A stretch of DNA of 64,000 nt from Clostridia bacterium (lineage in GTDB: Bacteria > Bacillota > Clostridia > TANB77 > CAG-508). Position numbers and translations under genes: made by a program. The notes beneath the pieces are model-generated. The model saw only the letters and a program-made list of their open reading frames with translations. It was not told where the DNA came from and did not search any database. How positions within the stretch are numbered: the stretch's first letter is position 1; each line of letters begins with the position of its first letter. The stretch lies in contig JAAWAM010000015.1 in the NCBI GenBank assembly GCA_022792135.1, positions 1 through 64,000 of the forward strand, given 5' to 3'. Positions 1 through 9,422 of the stretch are shown piece after piece.

Positions 1-68
1 CAATAAAAATCTGTTTTATAGTAAATTTAGACATTAATATCACCGATAAAAATATATCATAAATTAGT

Positions 69-110
69 GAAAAAGCAAAACTAAAGAGCCTAAACTTAAT
101 CAGACTCTTT
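69..110 (-). terminator. Terminator downstream of ytaF
   Basis: Read on the minus strand, an AAAGAG/CTCTTT stem is followed by a T-rich stretch. It lies just beyond the minus-strand ytaF stop and probably ends that transcript. Confidence 0.5.
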
Positions 111-113
111 AAG

Positions 114-137
114 GGCGGAATTTATTCCGCTTTTTTA
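114..137 (+). terminator. Intrinsic terminator of the upstream gene
   Basis: GCGGAA, a 4-base loop and TTCCGC are followed by a run of T. It would end a plus-strand transcript that starts before the window and separates it from the convergent ytaF. Confidence 0.75.
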
Positions 138-149
138 TTTTAAGGAGTA

Positions 150-800
150 TTAAAAAATAAACTTAATGCCTCCAATGATAATGAGTAAGATTCCAGAAAT
201 AATAGACCAAATATTGTCAGGTAAATGGCTTAGATGATAAAGTCGTTTACCTAGAAAATTGCCTAAACTCAAAAATAGTAATTGGAAAATAGCAATAAAA
301 AAAGGAAAACAGTTATGGCTAATTCCTACAATTGTTCCACCAATTCCAATACAAAAACTATCTAAAGAAAGAGCAAGCCCTAAAAATAAAGCTTCTTTTG
401 AATCAATTAATTTGGAATGGTCAAAGTCTGAGGAAATAGGGTTTTTAATAATCTGAATGGTAATTCCTAGAAATTTAATAAAAAATTGATAAACTTTTTC
501 TGTATCATGGTTCACTTTTTTAGTTTCATTTTTAGAATCTTTTTTCAATGCTTGAAAACAAATAAAGATTCCCATTACAATTAAAAGGAAACTACCTAAA
601 AATTTCATAAAAGATTCTGGGAAAATATCTTTAATGAAATTACCAAACCATAAAGCAAGGATCGTCATTAAAAATGAAATCATAAATAGAATTATTTTTC
701 CTACATAGGAGATGGTCGTATCTTTCATACCATATGTAATACCAATGCCAAGAGAATCAATACTACTAGATATTGCCAAAATAATTGAATTGATCAACAT
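150..800 (-). CDS. ytaF: Sporulation membrane protein YtaF (MntP-like)
   Basis: 216-aa polytopic membrane protein of the YtaF/MntP family. The family's internal duplication is visible: an SSSIDSLGIGITYG motif near the N-terminus recurs as LSLDSFCIGIGGT in the second half, each at the start of a bundle of hydrophobic helices, with a polar lysine-rich loop between. MntP relatives are manganese exporters; YtaF is annotated as sporulation-associated, but its exact role is not established. I chose the ATG at 800 because a TAGGAGG ribosome binding site lies just upstream; the longer frame to 842 has no such site. The gene stands alone. It agrees with cwlD and pdaB in pointing to a spore former. Confidence 0.85.
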   Translation of the reverse strand: MLINSIILAISSSIDSLGIGITYGMKDTTISYVGKIILFMISFLMTILALWFGNFIKDIFPESFMKFLGSFLLIVMGIFICFQALKKDSKNETKKVNHDTEKVYQFFIKFLGITIQIIKNPISSDFDHSKLIDSKEALFLGLALSLDSFCIGIGGTIVGISHNCFPFFIAIFQLLFLSLGNFLGKRLYHLSHLPDNIWSIISGILLIIIGGIKFIF

Positions 801-1010
801 AATTTTGTACCTCCTATCACATAATATGACAAAAAGCAACAATGAGTGATAAGAAAAAACAAGGCATGAGGAGGAAGGAAATTATTTCAATAAAACTTAG
901 CATAAACAAAGGACAACCCACATAGAATTAACTAAGGAAATAAGGCAAGCAAAAAAAGGTACTTTTTGCTTTGACTCTAAAACTTTCAAAATACGAAGGA
1001 GGAACAAAAT
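801..1010. other. Divergent intergenic region, ytaF / Ca2+ ATPase
   Basis: Carries both start signals. An AGCAAAAA/TTTTTGCT inverted repeat at about 945-971 is followed by TTGACT and then the AAGGAGG site of the ATPase. No gene is visible. Confidence 0.45.
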
Positions 1011-3612
1011 ATGTGGGAAACCCTAAGAAAAGAAGAGGTCATAAAAACACTCACAACAGACCGAAAAACAGGTTTAACAAAAGAAGAAGTGGTCATACGA
1101 AAGCAGAAGTATGGAGAAAACAAATTAGAAGACAAGCCCAAAGAAACTATGCTGATAAAATTTATCAAGCAATTTAATGATTTTATGATTATCATTTTAA
1201 TCATAGCGTCTATTGTATCAGCAGGTGTTTCTTATATACAAGGAGAAAATGACTATGTAGATTCTATTATTATTATAGCAATTGTTATTTTAAACGCAAT
1301 TATGGGAGTTGTACAAGAAGCAAAAGCTGAAAAGTCTATTGAGGCATTAAAACAAATGACACCACCAAAAGCAAAGGCTTTAAGAGAAAATATAATAAAA
1401 GAAATTAATGCCCAAGAATTAGTACCAGGAGATATTATCCTATTAGAAGCTGGAAACTATGTACCAGCAGACTGTAGACTCTTAGAAAGTCATAACTTAA
1501 AAATAGAGGAATCAAGCCTAACAGGAGAAACCGAACCAGTTTTAAAAGATGCTGATATCATATGTAAGAAAAATATACCATTAGGAGACCAATTAAATAT
1601 AGCATTTATGGCAAGTATTGTAGTAAATGGACATGCTAAAGCAGTTGTTACAGAAACGGGGATGAATACAAAAGTTGGAAAAATTGCTAGCATGATGATC
1701 CAAGATGAAGCACCAGAAACACCCATTCAAAAAAAATTAAGCCAAGTTGGAAAAACACTTGGAATTATATGTTTAGCAATATGTTTAGTTATATTTGCAA
1801 TAGGAATTATTAAAAATATCGAACCTATGGAAATGTTTATGACTTCAGTAGGATTAGCAGTAGCAGCTATCCCAGAAGGGTTACCAGCTATTGTTACAAT
1901 TATGTTATCCATTGGAGTAACTAAAATGGCAAAAAACAATAGTATTATTCGAAGATTACCAGCTGTAGAAACATTAGGAAGTAGTAAAGTAATTTGTTCG
2001 GATAAAACAGGGACTTTAACACAAAATAAAATGACAGTAGTAGAAATCAATTCAATTCACCCAGAATTAGCAGCAGAATTATCTACCATGTGTACAGATT
2101 GTAATGTCCTATATGAAAAAGGAAAAGTTGAAGTAAAAGGAGAGCCAACAGAAGTAGCATTAGTACAATATGGATTAAAAAATGGAAAAAATAAAACAGA
2201 ATTGTATCAGCAAATGCCAAGAGTGAGTGAGATACCATTTGATTCCAATCGAAAAATGATGACAACCATCCACAAAGTAGGAAATAGATATAGAGTGATT
2301 ACCAAAGGAGCACCAGATATTTTATTAGATAAATGTCAAATACCAATAGGAGAAAAGCAAAGAATTCAAAGGCAAAATCTACAAATGGCAGAAAAAGCTT
2401 TAAGGGTAATTGCTGTAGCTTACAAAGATTTAGAAAGAATGCCATCTAAAATAGAGACACAAAATATAGAAAATAATTTAAATTTTGTACGGATTAATCG
2501 GAATGATAGATCCACCAAGAGAAGGGGTAAAAGAAGCAGTAAAAACCTGTAAACGTGCAGGAATTAAAACCGTTATGATAACAGGTGACCATATTGCAAC
2601 AGCCAAAGCAATTGCGAAAGATTTAAATATATTAGAACCAGATGATAAAGCAATGACAGGACAAGAGCTAGACAAAATATCACAAGAAAAATTAGAAAGA
2701 GAAATAACAAAATATTCAGTATTTGCTAGAGTAACACCTGAACACAAAGTAAGAATTGTTAAAGCATGGCAAAGGACAGGAGCAGTTGTTGCTATGACAG
2801 GAGATGGCGTTAATGACAGCCCAGCTTTAAAAAATGCAGATATTGGAATTGCAATGGGACAAAATGGAACCGATGTAGCCAAAAATGCATCTGATATGAT
2901 TTTAACAGATGATAATTTTGTAACGATTGTAAAAGCTGTTAAACAAGGAAGAAATATTTATGATAATATTAAAAAAGCAATTCATTTCCTAATTGCTACC
3001 AATATAGGGGAGATTGTAACAATTTTTATGGGATTAGTACTAGGCTTTAAATCACCACTTTTAGCCATTCAACTACTATGGGTAAACCTAGTAACTGACT
3101 CTTTACCAGCCATTGCAATTGGATTAGAGCCACCTGAAAAAGACATTATGAAACGAAAGCCATTAGACAGTAGAAAAGGAATTTTTGCAGATGGATTATG
3201 GAACAAAATAATCGTAGAAGGGATTATGCTAGGAATGTTAACATTGGTAGCCTTTAGCATTGGAAATAAATATTATGGAATAGAAGTAGGAAGAACTATG
3301 GCATTTATAGCAATTGGATTACTAGAACTTGTCCACAGCTTTAATATAAAAAGTGAACAATCTATTTTTAAAATTGGAATTTTTGAGAATAAATTTCTGA
3401 TTGGAAGCTTTATCTTAGGCGTATTGGTACAAACAATTGTAGTGGTAATACCAACTTTAGCAAATATATTTAAACTAGTTCCCCTAAATCAGACCCAATG
3501 GCTTATTACATTAGCAATTTCCATTCTTCCCATTCCAATTGTGGAATTACAGAAAAAAGTAAATGAGACTAAATTTGGAAAAATTATTTATACGCAAAAG
3601 CAAAAAGCATAA
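1011..3612 (+). CDS. Calcium-transporting P-type ATPase, one +1 recoding site
   Basis: P2-type cation ATPase of the bacterial SERCA/PMCA group, which exports Ca2+ using ATP. In order: N-terminal cation-ATPase domain, PEGL in TM4 (P288), phosphorylation motif DKTGTLT (D331), nucleotide-binding domain, TGDGVND hinge (G597) and the C-terminal six-helix bundle. The frame is broken at one in-frame CGG (2490): frame 0 reaches a stop at 2552, 20 codons later. Skipping the C gives F-V-G-L-I-G-M-I-D-P-P-R, the conserved start of the hinge segment, and an 866-aa protein of normal family length. All catalytic motifs are intact on both sides, which argues against a decaying pseudogene. Start ATG follows AAGGAGG. 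Confidence 0.85.
2490..2492 (+). other. In-frame CGG, +1 recoding site 1 (Ca2+ ATPase)
   Basis: Frame 0 reads GTA CGG ATT. Family sequence resumes if the C is skipped: GTA (C) GGA TTA ATC GGA, giving V-G-L-I-G. Glycine becomes residue 494. Confidence 0.85.
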
Positions 3613-3656
3613 TGAAAACGTAAAAACTACTTGCCAAAAGTTAGAAAATATGGTAA

Positions 3657-3692
3657 AATAACTGTGTTTTGAAAAAAGCACAGTTATTTTTG
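3657..3692 (+). terminator. Terminator after the Ca2+ ATPase
   Basis: ATAACTGTG and CACAGTTAT form a stem followed by TTTTTGT, 45 bp after the ATPase stop. Confidence 0.8.
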
Positions 3693-3754
3693 TGCAAAAA
3701 TCAAATCTCTACTTACCAAAAAGGTAGGTTATAAACCAAAGGGAGGTGAAAATA

Positions 3755-4039
3755 ATGAATCAATACGAAAGTATTATCATTGTTAACCCAAATGTTGATG
3801 AAACAGGATTAAAAGCTTTAGAAGAAAAATTCACAGGGTTAATTAATGAAAATGGAAAAGTAGAATCAGTAGAAAACATGGGTAAGAAAAAATTAGCTTA
3901 TGAAATCAAAAAATTCAACGAAGCTACATATCTATTATTCAACTTTGAAGCAAATCCAGCTTCTATTACAGAACTTGAAAGAGTTTACAGAATTACAGAT
4001 GATATTATCAAATATATCGTTGTAAGAAAAAATGACTAA
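3755..4039 (+). CDS. rpsF: 30S ribosomal protein S6
   Basis: 94-aa bacterial S6, a component of the 30S platform that pairs with S18. It starts NQYESIIIVNP and has the GKKKLAYEIKKF strand and the RITDDIIKYIVVRK ending typical of the family. I chose ATG 3755 because GGGAGGTG lies 8 bases upstream; the in-frame GTG at 3746 overlaps that ribosome binding site. First gene of the standard rpsF-ssb-rpsR operon. Confidence 0.96.
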   Translation: MNQYESIIIVNPNVDETGLKALEEKFTGLINENGKVESVENMGKKKLAYEIKKFNEATYLLFNFEANPASITELERVYRITDDIIKYIVVRKND

Positions 4040-4108
4040 TTAAAATTAGTAAAGAACAAATTAAATAAAGATAGGGGCCTTTATTTAGAGTAAGAAAGGT
4101 GATTAGAA

Positions 4109-4534
4109 ATGAACAAAGTAATATTAATGGGAAGACTAACAAGAGACCCAGAAGTAAGATACACACAAACTAATAATACACTAGTAGCATCCTTTAGCCT
4201 TGCAGTCAATAGAAGATTTGTAAGACAAGGGGAAGAAAGACAAGCAGACTTTATCAACATTGTTGCATGGAGTAAGCTTGGCGAATTTTGTAGCAAATAC
4301 TTTAAGAAAGGTCAACAAGTAGGCATTATCGGGAGAATACAAACTAGGACTTGGGATGATGACCAAGGAGCCAAACATTATGTAACAGAAGTTGTAGCAG
4401 AAGAAGCATATTTCGCAGATAGCAGAAGAGAAGGAGAAACTAGTAACTCTTTTGAAAATACATTTGGAAATACTGCACCAGGAAATATGGGAGCAGACTT
4501 CGAAGTATCTTCAAGCGATGACCTACCATTCTAA
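4109..4534 (+). CDS. ssb: Single-stranded DNA-binding protein
   Basis: 141-aa SSB that coats ssDNA during replication and repair. The N-terminal OB fold (about residues 1-105) starts NKVILMGRLTRDPEVRY and holds the INIVAWSKLGEF strand. A glycine/asparagine-rich linker leads to the acidic DDLPF tip that docks partner proteins. It lies between rpsF and rpsR, as in most Firmicutes, where SSB and the ribosomal proteins are co-regulated. Confidence 0.96.
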   Translation: MNKVILMGRLTRDPEVRYTQTNNTLVASFSLAVNRRFVRQGEERQADFINIVAWSKLGEFCSKYFKKGQQVGIIGRIQTRTWDDDQGAKHYVTEVVAEEAYFADSRREGETSNSFENTFGNTAPGNMGADFEVSSSDDLPF

Positions 4535-4556
4535 CTAAAGGAGGGGGAAAAAGAAA

Positions 4557-4832
4557 ATGGCAGACAAAAAACAAAATAGAAGAAATAAAAACTATGATGA
4601 GGATTACAATCCAAGATTCAGAAAACAAAGAAAAAAAGTATGTGTATTATGTAGTGATAAAAACTTCGAATTAGATTATAAAAATCCAGAACAATTAAGA
4701 AAATTCATCAATGACAAAGGAAAAATCTTACCAAGAAGAACAACAGGAGCATGTAGCAAGCATCAAAGAGATATCACAACAGCAGTAAAAAGAGCAAGAC
4801 ACATTGCAATTTTACCATATTCACAAAACTAA
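4557..4832 (+). CDS. rpsR: 30S ribosomal protein S18
   Basis: 91-aa S18, the 30S partner of S6. The basic N-terminal tail leads into KKVCVLC, then [12 protein letters not shown] and the [10 protein letters not shown] ending. The CxxC plus C..H pattern marks the zinc-binding (C+) form of S18. An AAGGAGGGGG ribosome binding site precedes it, and the gap from ssb is 22 bp. Last gene of the operon; a terminator follows. Confidence 0.96.
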   Translation: MADKKQNRRNKNYDEDYNPRFRKQRKKVCVLCSDKNFELDYKNPEQLRKFINDKGKILPRRTTGACSKHQRDITTAVKRARHIAILPYSQN

Positions 4833-4846
4833 TAAAAAATAAGGAA

Positions 4847-4874
4847 ACATTGTCTTAATGTTTCCTTATTTTTG
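4847..4874 (+). terminator. Terminator of the rpsF-ssb-rpsR operon
   Basis: AAGGAAACATT and AATGTTTCCTT form a perfect stem with a short loop, followed by ATTTTT. Confidence 0.85.
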
Positions 4875-4946
4875 AATAGAAAATGTTTACAATTGGGAAT
4901 GCTTATGATATAATTTCTAAGAAACAAAACAAAAGAGGTGGAAACT

Positions 4947-5882
4947 TTGAACCAAATATTAAGCGTTGAAAATCCAAAAAAAGAAAAGAAACAAAAAGTA
5001 AGAAATCATGGGACAATTGAAATTAACAAAATACTAAAATTCTTTTCAATCGCCATATTTATTTTTGGAATCTTCATAATAGGAAGTGGTTCCTATTCTA
5101 TGTATCAAGAAGCAGCAGCTACCAAAGTAGCAACGAAACCAACCATTTATGTAGAGGAAACGTCAGAAACCGAAATAATCTTACAAATCAGTCACGACAA
5201 AGCAATTGAAAAAGTAATCTATCAATGGAACGAAGAAGAACCAACTCAAATAGAAGGAAAGGGAAAGAAAAAAGTAGAACAAAAAATAGAGATACCAACA
5301 GGAGAAAATACGCTAAATGTATATGCAATAGATGTAAATGGGCAAGAGATAACTTATCAAAAGAAATATACTCTATTAGGAGATATTAATATTAATTTAG
5401 AGGCCAATGGAAACAACATAAAAATTATAGCAGAAGGTAAAGAAGAGCTCTCTTATATGACATATCGATGGGATGAGGAAGATGAGCAAACAATTGAAAT
5501 AAACAATATACAGACTGAGCAAACAATTGAAATTCCAAAAGGATTACACACATTAACAGTAATAGTAGTAGATCGTAATCATAAAACGCAAACAAAGAAA
5601 CAAGAAATAAAAGGTGTTACCAAACCAAAACTAGAAGTAAGCACAGATGGTGCTGATAACTTTATCATAAAGGCATCCGATGAAGAAGGGATCAAGAGAG
5701 TAGAATTCATCATCAATGAAACAGAAAGAAACAGTTTAGACTTAGATAAAGTATTACCACTAGAACAAAGAAAGGAATTTGAATATGCGTATCCATTACA
5801 TGATGGGGAAAATAGACTAGAAATAAGAGTTTATAACGAAAGTGATGTAAGCGAAGTATCTAAAGTATTAGTAAGAAAATAA
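4947..5882 (+). CDS. Membrane-anchored protein with Ig-like repeats, function unknown
   Basis: About 311 aa. A basic cytoplasmic N-terminus is followed by one membrane segment (near residues 30-55, IAIFIFGIFIIGSGSY) and an extracellular part built from three beta-rich units of about 80 residues. The units share a pattern of KPTIYVEET, AIEKVIYQWNEEE and a closing strand like GENTLNVYAIDVNG, which looks like bacterial Ig-like or cadherin-type domains. I do not recognise the family. TTG 4947 is favoured over GTG 4938 because AGAGGTGG overlaps the latter. It sits alone between two terminators. Confidence 0.6.
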   Translation: MNQILSVENPKKEKKQKVRNHGTIEINKILKFFSIAIFIFGIFIIGSGSYSMYQEAAATKVATKPTIYVEETSETEIILQISHDKAIEKVIYQWNEEEPTQIEGKGKKKVEQKIEIPTGENTLNVYAIDVNGQEITYQKKYTLLGDININLEANGNNIKIIAEGKEELSYMTYRWDEEDEQTIEINNIQTEQTIEIPKGLHTLTVIVVDRNHKTQTKKQEIKGVTKPKLEVSTDGADNFIIKASDEEGIKRVEFIINETERNSLDLDKVLPLEQRKEFEYAYPLHDGENRLEIRVYNESDVSEVSKVLVRK

Positions 5883-5883
5883 A

Positions 5884-5922
5884 GGATAACCTCTTACCAT
5901 ATTCTGTAAGAGGTTATTTTAT
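5884..5922 (+). terminator. Terminator
   Basis: GATAACCTCTTAC and GTAAGAGGTTAT pair around a short loop, followed by TTTATTT. Confidence 0.8.
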
Positions 5923-5938
5923 TTAAAAAGGGGAAGGT

Positions 5939-6736
5939 ATGGAAGAAAAATTATTTGAAATTGTAACCTATTTTATTATATATTCGTTTTTAGGATGGGT
6001 TATGGAATCCATTGTAAGAACAATAGCGGAAAAAAAGATTATTAATACAGGGTTCTTAAAAGGACCATTTTGTCCAATCTATGGAATTGGTGCTATCATC
6101 ATTTTGTTGTTTTTAAATCAGTTTGAAAGCCAACCAATTTTATTATTTTTCATTGCCATAATGGTATTAACAATATGGGAATATTTAGTAGGTGTATTGT
6201 TAGAAAAGATATTTCATACAAAATATTGGGACTACACAGACCAAAAGTTTAACTTTCAAGGAAGAGTTTGCTTAGTTAATTCAATTTGTTGGGGGATATT
6301 GGGAGTTATATTTGTAAAATATATTCACCCATTCATACAAAATATAATTTCATTCATAGATGTAAAATTATTGCACTATGTGATGTCAATTATTATGTTA
6401 GTCTTAATAATTGACTTTATTACAACCGTTATTAAAGTAAAAAACATAAAAATGACATTAGAAAAAGTAGAAGAATTAAACAAAGAAATAAAGGAAAGAT
6501 TAAAAGAAATTAAAAAACTATCAAAAGAAATGGAAAAAAACAAAGAGAAACTTACAACTGCTGAAAGTGTTCGAAAACTAGTTGAGAAATTAAAAAAGAA
6601 AAGAAACAGAACGATATTACATTTATACAAAAATGTATATCGACTAAAAAAAGCTTTTCCAGCAATTAATACGAAGGAAATTACAGAAGTATTAAGTAAA
6701 AAAATAGAGATTAGAAAAAATAAGAAAAACACTTGA
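5939..6736 (+). CDS. Putative ABC transporter permease, CmpB type (PF06541-like)
   Basis: 265 aa. The N-terminal half matches the CmpB-type family: YSFLGWVMESIVRTI, then GFLKGPFCPIYGIGA, further hydrophobic helices and the WDYT..KFNFQGRVCL segment. About five membrane segments lie in residues 1-165. A highly charged coiled coil (about 170-230) and a basic tail follow. The family is called a permease by similarity only and no substrate is known; no ATPase gene is adjacent. Confidence 0.7.
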   Translation: MEEKLFEIVTYFIIYSFLGWVMESIVRTIAEKKIINTGFLKGPFCPIYGIGAIIILLFLNQFESQPILLFFIAIMVLTIWEYLVGVLLEKIFHTKYWDYTDQKFNFQGRVCLVNSICWGILGVIFVKYIHPFIQNIISFIDVKLLHYVMSIIMLVLIIDFITTVIKVKNIKMTLEKVEELNKEIKERLKEIKKLSKEMEKNKEKLTTAESVRKLVEKLKKKRNRTILHLYKNVYRLKKAFPAINTKEITEVLSKKIEIRKNKKNT

Positions 6737-6793
6737 AAAAGAAACTAGTATTTGTATATAATAAATTTGAAATAAAAACAAAGGAGCAAACAT

Positions 6794-7717
6794 ATGGTAC
6801 AAGAGATATATATCATAGATGATGATGATTCTTCCATTATGATATTTAGAGAATTATTTAAAAATGATCCAGAATATAAATTTATCAGTGTCAAAACCGA
6901 ACAAATCGATATTGCCTTAAAAAATATTCCTTCACTTATTGTAATCAATGAGGATGCAATCGATAGGAACGTAATTGACTTATGTAGAAAAATTAGAAAA
7001 GACGAAGACAATACCATAACACCAGTTATTATTGTATCTTCTAAAAGTGATAGGGAACACAGAGTTAAAATTTTACAAGAATCTGTAGAGTATTTTATCA
7101 AAAAGCCAGTAGATGAGAAATATTTATATTATACGGTTAAAAATCTAAATAGATTATTGGCCAGTAACAGAAGAGTGAGTCCATTAACAGGGCTACCAGG
7201 AAATGTTCAGATACATGCAGAATTAAAGAAAAGAATTTTACACCAAGAACCATTTTCAGTATTGTACTTAGATTTAGACAATTTTAAAGCATATAATGAT
7301 GTATATGGTTTTTTAAAAGGAGACCAAATTATAGAATTTACAGCAGAAACAATTATCAATTCCATTCATACAGATGAATTGGACAACACATTTATAGGTC
7401 ATATTGGTGGGGATGACTTTGTTGCAATTATACCAGGCACAAATTGTGAAAAATTATGTCAGAATATACTATCATATTTTGATGCAAAAGTAGCCAGATA
7501 TTTTACAGAACAAGATTTAGAAAAAGGATACATAGAAGTGGCTAATCGAAAAGGAATTATTGAACAATTTCCATTAACTTCTTTATCAATCGGAGTTGTA
7601 GTCGCAGATGTTGGAAGATTTCATAACATATTAGAAATAGGAGAAATTGGAGCACAAGTAAAGCACGCTGCTAAATCGGTCATGGGAAGTAGTTATGCAG
7701 TAGATAGAAGAAAATAA
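6794..7717 (+). CDS. Receiver-GGDEF protein, probable diguanylate cyclase
   Basis: 307 aa. Residues 1-120 form a receiver-like domain with the acidic cluster DDDD (9-12) and a late lysine (FIKKPVD), but the usual phospho-accepting aspartate after strand 3 appears to be N52 (LIVIN). Residues 130-305 are a GGDEF domain with FSVLYLDLDNFKAYND and an active-site loop GGDDF, which is compatible with making cyclic di-GMP from GTP. No RxxD inhibitory site is visible just upstream of GGDDF. It may be a receiver that is not regulated by phosphorylation. Confidence 0.8.
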   Translation: MVQEIYIIDDDDSSIMIFRELFKNDPEYKFISVKTEQIDIALKNIPSLIVINEDAIDRNVIDLCRKIRKDEDNTITPVIIVSSKSDREHRVKILQESVEYFIKKPVDEKYLYYTVKNLNRLLASNRRVSPLTGLPGNVQIHAELKKRILHQEPFSVLYLDLDNFKAYNDVYGFLKGDQIIEFTAETIINSIHTDELDNTFIGHIGGDDFVAIIPGTNCEKLCQNILSYFDAKVARYFTEQDLEKGYIEVANRKGIIEQFPLTSLSIGVVVADVGRFHNILEIGEIGAQVKHAAKSVMGSSYAVDRRK

Positions 7718-7729
7718 TAAGAAGAAAAG

Positions 7730-7760
7730 AAACTTTAGTTAAAAAGACTAAAGTTTTTTT
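7730..7760 (+). terminator. Terminator
   Basis: AACTTTAGTT and GACTAAAGTT form a stem followed by seven T. Confidence 0.75.
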
Positions 7761-8036
7761 GAAATAATTTTACAATTTACAAATTTCGACACATAAACAG
7801 GAAAAATTATGATAAAATATAACAAATTTAGATTACTGCAGTAATTCAAATGTTAGAATCAAATTATTTTATTTCGTTTTAATCCATATTAAAATTTAGA
7901 ATATGAAAAATTTAGTCAAAAATAGTAAGAAAATAAATGAAAATATTACATTACTAATCAGTAAAATTTTATTCATGAAATACACCAAAATAATTGAAAA
8001 ATAGAAACTAAAATGATATAATAAGGAGGAAATTAT
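7761..8036. other. AT-rich intergenic region before the Rpn gene
   Basis: About 275 bp with no ORF or clear hairpin, only AT-rich promoter-like sequence and the AAGGAGG site of the next gene. Confidence 0.4.
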
Positions 8037-8975
8037 ATGGCAAGCAAATTACCATTAACATCAGACTATGTTTTTAAAAGAATATTTGGACAAGAGGAAA
8101 ATAAAGAAGCATTAAAAGACTTTTTAGAAAGTGTCCTTAAAACAACAATAAAAAATATAACAATTAATAATCCAGAAATACCAAAGAATTTTTATGATAG
8201 TAAGTATGGCGTATTGGATTTAAAAGTAACACTAGATAACAAAATGATTGTAAATGTAGAAATGCAATTACAAAATCAATATAATATCGAACAAAGAACA
8301 ACCTATTATATGGCAAGCACTTATCAACAACAATTAGGAGAAGGCGATCCATATACAAATTGTAAAAAAGTAATTGTAATTGATATCTTAAACTTTAATT
8401 ATTATAAAAGAAATAGCTATCATTCAGTAGCAAGAATGATATTTGAAGAAACAGAAGAAAATGCCAAAATCGATATGGGCTATGAAAAGGAAGACAAATA
8501 TGCAACTAAATATGTAGAAATACACGTAATAGAATTACCAAAGTTTAAAAAGAGAAATCCAGACATACATACAAAACTAGAACAATGGTTATGGTTATTT
8601 ATTGGGGGTGAGGAAAAAGTGAAAAAAGCAAGTAAGGTAAATAAAGAAATTGAAAAAATCAATAAAAAATTAGCATCTATGAGTCTAAGTAGAGAAGAGA
8701 GGAACAACTATGAATTTAGAAAGAAAGCAATTTTAGATGAGATATCAGCTATTGACTATGCAACTAAAAAAGGATTACAGCGTGGCTTAGAGCAAGGATT
8801 GGAACAAGGCTTAGAGCAGGGAATTAAGAAAGGAATAGAGAAGGGAATAGAGCAAGGGAGAAAAGAAGAAAAAATAAAACTAGTAAAGGAAATGTTAAAA
8901 AATAAAATCAGTATAGAGCAGATTGCTAGAATTACAAAATTGACACAAGAAGAAATTAATAAAATAAAGGAATAA
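8037..8975 (+). CDS. Rpn family recombination-promoting nuclease / putative transposase
   Basis: 312 aa of the PD-(D/E)XK Rpn/YhgA-like family. It starts LPLTSDYVFKRIFG; the catalytic core follows as GVLDLKVTLDN and VNVEMQLQNQYNIEQRTTYY, with the D...E.Q nuclease motif. The C-terminus has the family's typical charged repeats (GLEQG, GIEKG) and a short helix-turn-helix-like end. Such proteins cleave DNA and stimulate RecA-independent recombination in E. coli. They are common as single accessory genes in gut Clostridia. Strong AAGGAGG site before the ATG. Confidence 0.85.
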   Translation: MASKLPLTSDYVFKRIFGQEENKEALKDFLESVLKTTIKNITINNPEIPKNFYDSKYGVLDLKVTLDNKMIVNVEMQLQNQYNIEQRTTYYMASTYQQQLGEGDPYTNCKKVIVIDILNFNYYKRNSYHSVARMIFEETEENAKIDMGYEKEDKYATKYVEIHVIELPKFKKRNPDIHTKLEQWLWLFIGGEEKVKKASKVNKEIEKINKKLASMSLSREERNNYEFRKKAILDEISAIDYATKKGLQRGLEQGLEQGLEQGIKKGIEKGIEQGRKEEKIKLVKEMLKNKISIEQIARITKLTQEEINKIKE

Positions 8976-8978
8976 AAA

Positions 8979-9028
8979 TAAAAACTCTTAATATAAATAG
9001 TAGTAATCATATTTATATAGGAGTTTTT
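8979..9028 (+). terminator. Terminator overlapping the cwlD ribosome binding site
   Basis: AAAACTC..TATAAATA pairs with TATTTATATAGGAGTTTT and is followed by T. The GGAG of cwlD lies in the 3' arm, so the hairpin could both end the upstream transcript and mask cwlD translation. Confidence 0.7.
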
Positions 9029-9030
9029 TT

Positions 9031-9218
9031 ATGTTAGTGATGAATCAAAAAAGAATAAAAATAATGTTAACTTGTATATTAATCGCGTTATTTGCGTTTT
9101 CTCTACAGATAACAAATGAAAATCCTTCCATAAACAATAGAAAGGAAACAGTACAAACGACTGCTACACCTGTTTCAGGAAAAACAGTGGTATTAGATGC
9201 AGGGCATGGAATACCAGA
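9031..9218 (+). pseudogene. cwlD: cwlD 5' segment (N-acetylmuramoyl-L-alanine amidase, split)
   Basis: First 62 codons of CwlD: a signal-anchor helix near residues 10-25, then GKTVVLDAGHG, the first zinc-ligand motif of the Amidase_3 fold. At 9212-9218 the chromosomal sequence stops and an inserted element starts; frame 0 runs on only to a stop at 9252. The rest of the gene is at 15915-16459. Joining 9031-9218 to 15915-16459 and dropping the C of one in-frame CGG gives 243 codons plus stop. CwlD makes muramic delta-lactam in the spore cortex, so the gene is needed only in sporulation. It is inactive as it stands unless the element is excised. Confidence 0.85.
9212..9218 (+). repeat. attL core of the cwlD element
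   Basis: TACCAGA inside the cwlD codons for I-P-D/E. The same 7-mer flanks the right end. Confidence 0.7.
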
Positions 9219-9320
9219 GAAAGGGAGTTGCTTATTAACCCCAATAAAATAATAACTGATCTTATACAGTTCAAAGGAAGTGTTTAGGCACTTTCTTTTT
9301 TGAATTATGAGTATATAAAA

Positions 9321-9335
9321 TGGGTTCGCCTTTTA
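9321..9335 (+). repeat. 15-bp repeat, copy 1
   Basis: TGGGTTCGCCTTTTA, identical to 12709-12723. Both copies lie upstream of an element gene (TnpV-like here, recombinase A there) and are followed by AT-rich sequence. Possibly a regulator or recombinase binding site. Confidence 0.5.
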
Positions 9336-9422
9336 GAAATTAAAGTTATATAATTATGTTATAAATTAATTTATTATAATTAAAGTTAACTTTAAAATAA
9401 TTTTTGATTGGAGTTGGTATAT

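Noticed and set aside
259-456. Many open frames opposite or out of frame to real genes, such as 259-456 plus, 1727-2050 minus and 46966-47289 plus
   Set aside because: No ribosome binding site, no recognisable domain, and full overlap with well-supported genes.
8770-8880. Gly-Leu-Glu-Gln repeats as a tandem DNA repeat or CRISPR-like array
   Set aside because: They are the coding repeats commonly found at the C-terminus of Rpn-family nucleases; no spacers are present.
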